Shown piece by piece: positions 6,399 through 9,148 of a stretch of DNA of 9,148 nucleotides. The stretch comes from DASTCC01 sp035711465. Its GTDB lineage: Bacteria > Acidobacteriota > Vicinamibacteria > Vicinamibacterales > SCN-69-37. Where the stretch lies: contig DASTCC010000545.1 of NCBI GenBank assembly GCA_035711465.1, positions 1 through 9,148 of the forward strand. The letters run 5' to 3'. The notes beneath the pieces are model-generated. The model worked only from the letters and a program-made list of their open reading frames with translations, was not told where the DNA came from and ran no database searches. Every line of letters starts with the position of its first letter. The stretch's first letter is position 1. A program made the position numbers and the translations under genes.

Positions 6399-6914
6399 AT
6401 GGCCACGACCTCTTCCGTTCACACGCCATCGTCCTACTCGAGCGTCAGCGCCGGTCAGGCGATCCTCACCGGCTGGCTGCTGTGCGGCGTTCTGGACATC
6501 GCCGCGGCCTGCGTGCAGGCGTGGACGCAGGCTGGCCGCACGCCGGACGCGGTGCTGAAAGGCGTCGCCTCCGCGCTCTGGGGCGCGGCTGCGACCAACG
6601 GCGGCGCCGGCATGGCGACGGTCGGCTTGATCATGCACTTCACGGTGGCGCTGACTGCGACGCTCGTGTTCTACGCGCTGAGTCGCCGCATCGCGTTCCT
6701 CCGCACGGCGCCGCTCTGGATCGTCGGCCCGCTCTACGGCGTCGTCGTCTTCGCGGCGATGAACTACGGCACGCTGCCGTTCCTGTCGTGGCTGCGGAGT
6801 TTGTACCTCGGCACGACGCCGCGCTGGCCAGGCTCGATGGGCTGGCCGCAGCTGCTCATTCACATGCTGTTCGTCGGCACGCCGATCGTCTGGGGTGTCA
6901 GACGGGCGCGCTGA
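6399..6914 (+). CDS. Uncharacterised small membrane protein with four predicted helices
   Basis: A 171-residue hydrophobic protein. Predicted membrane helices are at about 18-40, 68-93, 104-124 and 148-167, with a short Ser/Thr-rich N-terminus (MATTSSVHTPSSYSSVS) and a basic C-terminus (GVRRAR). Conserved-looking features are GVLDIAAA (30-37), the small-residue turn GAAATNGGAG (62-71), HFTVAL (80-85), SRRIAFL (95-101) and GPLYGVVVFAAMNY (110-123). I have the impression of a widespread family of uncharacterised proteins with the same GxLD, SRR and YG..V...MN pattern, but I cannot name it and assign no function. It follows the toxin gene by 25 nt on the same strand but has no clear tie to it; such spacing also occurs by chance. 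The ATG at 6399 lacks a Shine-Dalgarno and follows a -10-like TACTAT. Confidence 0.8.
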   Translation: MATTSSVHTPSSYSSVSAGQAILTGWLLCGVLDIAAACVQAWTQAGRTPDAVLKGVASALWGAAATNGGAGMATVGLIMHFTVALTATLVFYALSRRIAFLRTAPLWIVGPLYGVVVFAAMNYGTLPFLSWLRSLYLGTTPRWPGSMGWPQLLIHMLFVGTPIVWGVRRAR

Positions 6915-6926
6915 GCGGCGATCGAT

Positions 6927-6947
6927 GGGCGGCGCCGTTCGCGGTCA
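6927..6947 (+). repeat. 21-bp direct repeat, copy 1
   Basis: This 21-mer contains CCGTTCGCGGTCA and matches 7103-7123 at 20 of 21 positions (only base 8 differs, G here and C there). Similarity does not continue on either side. The second copy lies inside the right arm of the long inverted repeat, so copy 1 looks like a detached fragment of the same element. Confidence 0.75.
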
Positions 6948-7002
6948 GCGCGTCATGGTGGGGAAGACGATCGCTGGCCACGACAGCTGTCAGACTTCGA
7001 GA

Positions 7003-7154
7003 GAGCCCGTCGCAGAATTAGCAGCGGCGCGGGTGCTGCCCGCGAACAGCCCCATTTGGTGCTCGCCCTGAGTGCGCTGGCCAGTGGGCTGCGCGCCAAA
7101 CGGGGCGGCCCCGTTCGCGGTCACCCACGCCGCCGCCAGTTCTGCTACGGGCTC
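7003..7154. repeat. 152-bp imperfect inverted repeat (long hairpin or MITE-like element)
   Basis: The left arm 7003-7062 pairs with the right arm 7093-7154 around a 30-nt loop. The outermost 8 bp are perfect (GAGCCCGT / ACGGGCTC), followed by GCAGAA/TTCTGC, GCGGCG/CGCCGC, GGGTG/CACCC, CCGCGAAC/GTTCGCGG and CCCC-TTTGG/CCAAA-GGGG. I count 47 Watson-Crick pairs, with unequal bulges near 7036-7039/7121 and 7048-7049/7106-7112. Of seven base differences between the arms, six are transitions. Smaller palindromes are nested within the arms: CGCGGG-5-CCCGCG (7028-7044) and AACGGGGC-1-GCCCCGTT (7099-7115). It looks like a diverged inverted duplication or a folded non-coding element. Confidence 0.8.
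7103..7123 (+). repeat. 21-bp direct repeat, copy 2
   Basis: This copy matches 6927-6947 at 20 of 21 positions and forms part of the right arm of the inverted repeat 7003-7154. The distance between copies is 176 bp. Confidence 0.75.
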
Positions 7155-7169
7155 GCGTCGTGGCGACGC
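7155..7169. repeat. Short perfect hairpin
   Basis: GCGTCG-TGG-CGACGC has 6-bp arms and a 3-nt loop. It begins at the base directly after the right end of the 152-bp inverted repeat, so it may belong to the same structured element. Confidence 0.55.
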
Positions 7170-7200
7170 CGTCTCACCACTCTTGTCATTACCCGCCTGG

Positions 7201-7269
7201 CGGCCCGCGCCGCGGGCCGGCGATGGGAGCGACGATCTCGCTTTCATCGCTCGCCGCCTGAGGCGGCGA
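7201..7269. repeat. Three tandem abutting hairpins (REP/BIME-like cluster)
   Basis: Three stem-loops follow one another with no bases between them. The first (7201-7219) has 9-bp arms around one base (CGGCCCGCG, C, CGCGGGCCG). The second (7220-7250) has 13-position arms GCGATGGGAGCGA and TCGCTTTCATCGC with a 5-nt loop; two positions are G-T, which pair as G-U in plus-strand RNA. The third (7251-7269) is TCGCCGCC-TGA-GGCGGCGA. The second folds better as plus-strand RNA. GTCATT at 7185-7190, a short CCGCC-T-GGCGG palindrome (7193-7203) and the GGAGCGACGATCTCGC core recall the dispersed palindromic repeats seen in many bacterial genomes; membership is unproven here. Confidence 0.7.
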
Positions 7270-7334
7270 CCATGCGATCGGGGAGAAAGCCTCGCAGTCG
7301 CGGTCCCGAGCCCCGGCCCCGAGCCCGCGAGTCT

Positions 7335-9143
7335 CTACCCGCCAATCCTCACATCCTGTGTCGTCCGCTCGCCCTCCCGCAGGGTGACTTTGATCGAGAA
7401 GGGCAGTAGCCGCTCGAGCAATGTCGGATCGTTCCATTCGCCGGGCTCGAGATCGGTGAGCGCGGCGATCTGGTATTCGCCGGCTGGCAGGCCCTTGATG
7501 CTGTAGACGCCGTCGGTGGCCGGGCGCGTGGTCCGCGTGCGGCGTGAGCCGGGCGTCCAGTACTTGCGGTCCAACGAGAAGACGAGGATGTCGTAGTCGG
7601 TCGCGGCGCGGCCGCTGCGATCCTGGAAGGTGCCCGCGAGCGTCGTCGGCGTGTCGGTGTAGGTGATCGTCCACTCGACCGGCTTGTTCGGCGTGACCAA
7701 AATCGGCGACTCCAGCGCGTCGCTGCCGTTGGCCACCGCGGACTTGATCGTCCACTTGTCGCTCGCGCCCGCCGAGTTCCAGATCGTCTGGAAGCGGTAC
7801 GCGTCGGGCGGGACGCCCGCGAACGTGAAGCTGCCTTGCGCATCGACACGCCCGCCGCCGCCGGGCAGCACGACGCCGCCGGATCCTTGGGGCAGCAGCT
7901 GGAACTGGAGCGTCTGCAGTTCGGCGGCTGTCGGAGTCGCGCCATCGAACACCACGCGGCCGTTGATCGCGACGCCAGGCTGAAGCGTCAGGGGCATCTC
8001 GATGTCCTGACCGCTGACGTTGATGTCGACGACCGCCGATGGCGTCGACGTGTTGGGCGCCGCGCCGCGTCCCATGCCGGTGGCCGCCTTGAGTCGATAC
8101 GTTCCTGGCGCAACCCCGGCGATGGCGTAGCTGCCGTCGCCCGCAGGTGCTGCCGCGAGCCTGCGAATCCCGACACCGGCGAGCATGTCCGCGCCCGGGC
8201 CCGCGGGCAGGAGCACCACCTGCAGCATCGGCGGCAGCGTGCCGGTCGGCGACGTGATCCGTCCCGAGATCGTCGCGGTCGGCACCAGCGACACGACGAC
8301 GTCGACAGCGATGCGTTCTTCGCTGACGCCGAGCGAGACCCTGGCCGCGGCGCCGATGTCGGTGACGCCAGGATGAAACACCGGCGCGTTGGTGACACGC
8401 GAAGATGACGGTGGGGCGGCGGTCGAAGGCGCAATCGCCGGCGGGCCGCCGCGCGCTTCCTGCAGTGCGCGTCGCACGTCGTCCGTGCTCAGCACGTGAA
8501 TGTCCTCGAGACCGGCACCGCCGGCTCGGCCCAGCGGCGGATTGACGACGACGAGATAGCCGCCCGGCGGCAGGCCGAACGCGCGGTACTCGCCGCGATC
8601 GTCGGTCGGACTGACGACGCTGCCGGCCGGCGCGCCGAGGTTCGGCTCGCCGGTGACCGGGTGATAGCCGAGCTTCAGCACCAGGACGGTTCTTCCCGGC
8701 AGCGGCTGTCCCTGCGAGTCGCGGACGACGCCAGTGATCACGCCGCCGCGCGCGATCGCGATCGTCAGGCCGGTGACGATGCTGTTGTCCGTAACGACGA
8801 CCGGCGTGCCGGCCCGATCGGGCCGCGACGCGCCGTAGCTCGCACGCAGATAGCCGTTCTTGAACGCCTGCAGCTCGTAGCGGCCTGCTGTCACACCACG
8901 AAACGCGAACGTGCCGTCGTCGGCGGTCGTCGTCGTTTGTCCCGGATTCCTGCGCGCGACGTCCGTCAGCGTGACGCGGACGCGCCGTGCCGGCTGTGTG
9001 GACACGGCTTCGACGACTCTGCCCGAAATCGTCGTGGTCACGTTCGTCCGCGGCGCGTTCTCGCGGACCTGCGGCGCGGCCATCGCGGCGGCGGCGCCGC
9101 AGGCGATCGCGATCGCGATGACGAGAGGACCGCGCGCGATCAC
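7335..9143 (-). CDS. Secreted carboxypeptidase-regulatory-like, multi-domain beta-sandwich protein
   Basis: A 602-residue exported protein. The signal peptide is clear: MIARGPLVIAIAIACG and an Ala-rich stretch, with likely cleavage after AMA (20-22) or one residue later. The rest is a chain of carboxypeptidase-regulatory-like/Cna-B-type folds. The diagnostic 'G-x-Y/F ... G-x-x-x-G-x-Y' hairpin occurs five times: 76-91 (DGTFAFRGVTAGRYEL), 182-198, 335-351, 435-451 (with PPDAY in place of PxGxY) and 543-559 (DGVYSIKGLPAGEYQI). Repeats 1 and 2 are preceded by strands such as SGRVVEAVSTQPARRVRV (40-57) and TGVVRDSQGQPLPG (137-150). A Pro/Ala/Ser-rich linker spans 233-257. There is no enzyme domain, TonB plug or barrel, and no anchoring signal at the C-terminus (DVRIGG). 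A role in cell-surface binding is only inferred. The start is GTG 9143, 5 nt from the window edge; the frame stays open beyond it, so a start outside the window cannot be excluded. Confidence 0.88.
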   Translation of the reverse strand: MIARGPLVIAIAIACGAAAAMAAPQVRENAPRTNVTTTISGRVVEAVSTQPARRVRVTLTDVARRNPGQTTTTADDGTFAFRGVTAGRYELQAFKNGYLRASYGASRPDRAGTPVVVTDNSIVTGLTIAIARGGVITGVVRDSQGQPLPGRTVLVLKLGYHPVTGEPNLGAPAGSVVSPTDDRGEYRAFGLPPGGYLVVVNPPLGRAGGAGLEDIHVLSTDDVRRALQEARGGPPAIAPSTAAPPSSSRVTNAPVFHPGVTDIGAAARVSLGVSEERIAVDVVVSLVPTATISGRITSPTGTLPPMLQVVLLPAGPGADMLAGVGIRRLAAAPAGDGSYAIAGVAPGTYRLKAATGMGRGAAPNTSTPSAVVDINVSGQDIEMPLTLQPGVAINGRVVFDGATPTAAELQTLQFQLLPQGSGGVVLPGGGGRVDAQGSFTFAGVPPDAYRFQTIWNSAGASDKWTIKSAVANGSDALESPILVTPNKPVEWTITYTDTPTTLAGTFQDRSGRAATDYDILVFSLDRKYWTPGSRRTRTTRPATDGVYSIKGLPAGEYQIAALTDLEPGEWNDPTLLERLLPFSIKVTLREGERTTQDVRIGG

Positions 9144-9148
9144 CGGAC

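Larger units (their letters stand above)
6915..7334. other. Convergent intergenic region rich in inverted repeats, no credible gene
   Basis: 420 bp between the ends of two convergent genes. Open frames through it on both strands lack recognisable domains and cross the palindromes, so I call no gene. It contains a 21-bp direct repeat, a 10-bp palindrome GACAGCTGTC (6982-6991), a 152-bp imperfect inverted repeat, four further hairpins, and a C/G-rich end with CCCGAGCCC at both 7305-7313 and 7318-7326. No T-run follows any stem on either strand, so none is a textbook intrinsic terminator, although the structures could still stop or protect transcripts from both sides. Confidence 0.75.

Noticed and set aside
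7185..7334. A CRISPR array or clustered regularly spaced repeats.
   Set aside because: The repeated units are different hairpins with no common repeat and no spacers of even length.
6990..7506. Small open frames (6990-7247 minus, 7056-7409 and 7072-7506 plus) through the structured intergenic region.
   Set aside because: They span the inverted repeats, have no domain or ribosome binding site, and the plus-strand ones run into the end of the secreted-protein gene.

Overview
The window is about 9.1 kb of very GC-rich bacterial DNA with eight protein genes. The gene content suggests an Acidobacteriota chromosome, most likely Vicinamibacteria (subgroup 6). The grounds are a PadR repressor overlapping a duplicated 'orphan' MacB/FtsX-type permease, and a secreted protein built of carboxypeptidase-regulatory-like folds, both of which are expanded in that phylum. 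This is inferred from gene content; there is no rRNA marker. I see no tRNA, rRNA, CRISPR array or transposase.

Layout: (1) 86-724 (+), a stand-alone LON substrate-binding-domain protein. (2) 767-2551 (-), a secreted gamma-glutamyltransferase-fold protein with an altered active site, convergent with gene 1. (3) 2552-2652, a short divergent promoter region. (4) 2653-2988 and 2981-5674 (+), PadR regulator and duplicated permease, overlapping by 8 nt as one operon. (5) 5736-5966 and 5969-6373 (+), an AbrB/MazE-fold antitoxin and a PIN-domain toxin (VapBC-type), preceded by a 30-bp imperfect palindrome that contains the antitoxin Shine-Dalgarno and probably its -10. (6) 6399-6914 (+), an unrecognised small four-helix membrane protein. 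(7) 6915-7334, 420 bp without a credible gene but full of inverted repeats. (8) 7335-9143 (-), a secreted five-repeat beta-sandwich protein reaching almost to the window edge.

Likely working units: PadR probably represses its own operon with the permease, a common arrangement. The toxin-antitoxin pair should autoregulate through the palindrome. The GGT-like enzyme and the five-repeat protein are exported but not otherwise linked. The most unusual parts are the structured convergent intergenic region (a 152-bp imperfect inverted repeat followed by four more hairpins, three of them abutting exactly) and the GGT-fold protein, in which Ser replaces the Thr nucleophile and most gamma-glutamyl-binding residues are missing. 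Nothing here amounts to a clearly new multi-gene system.
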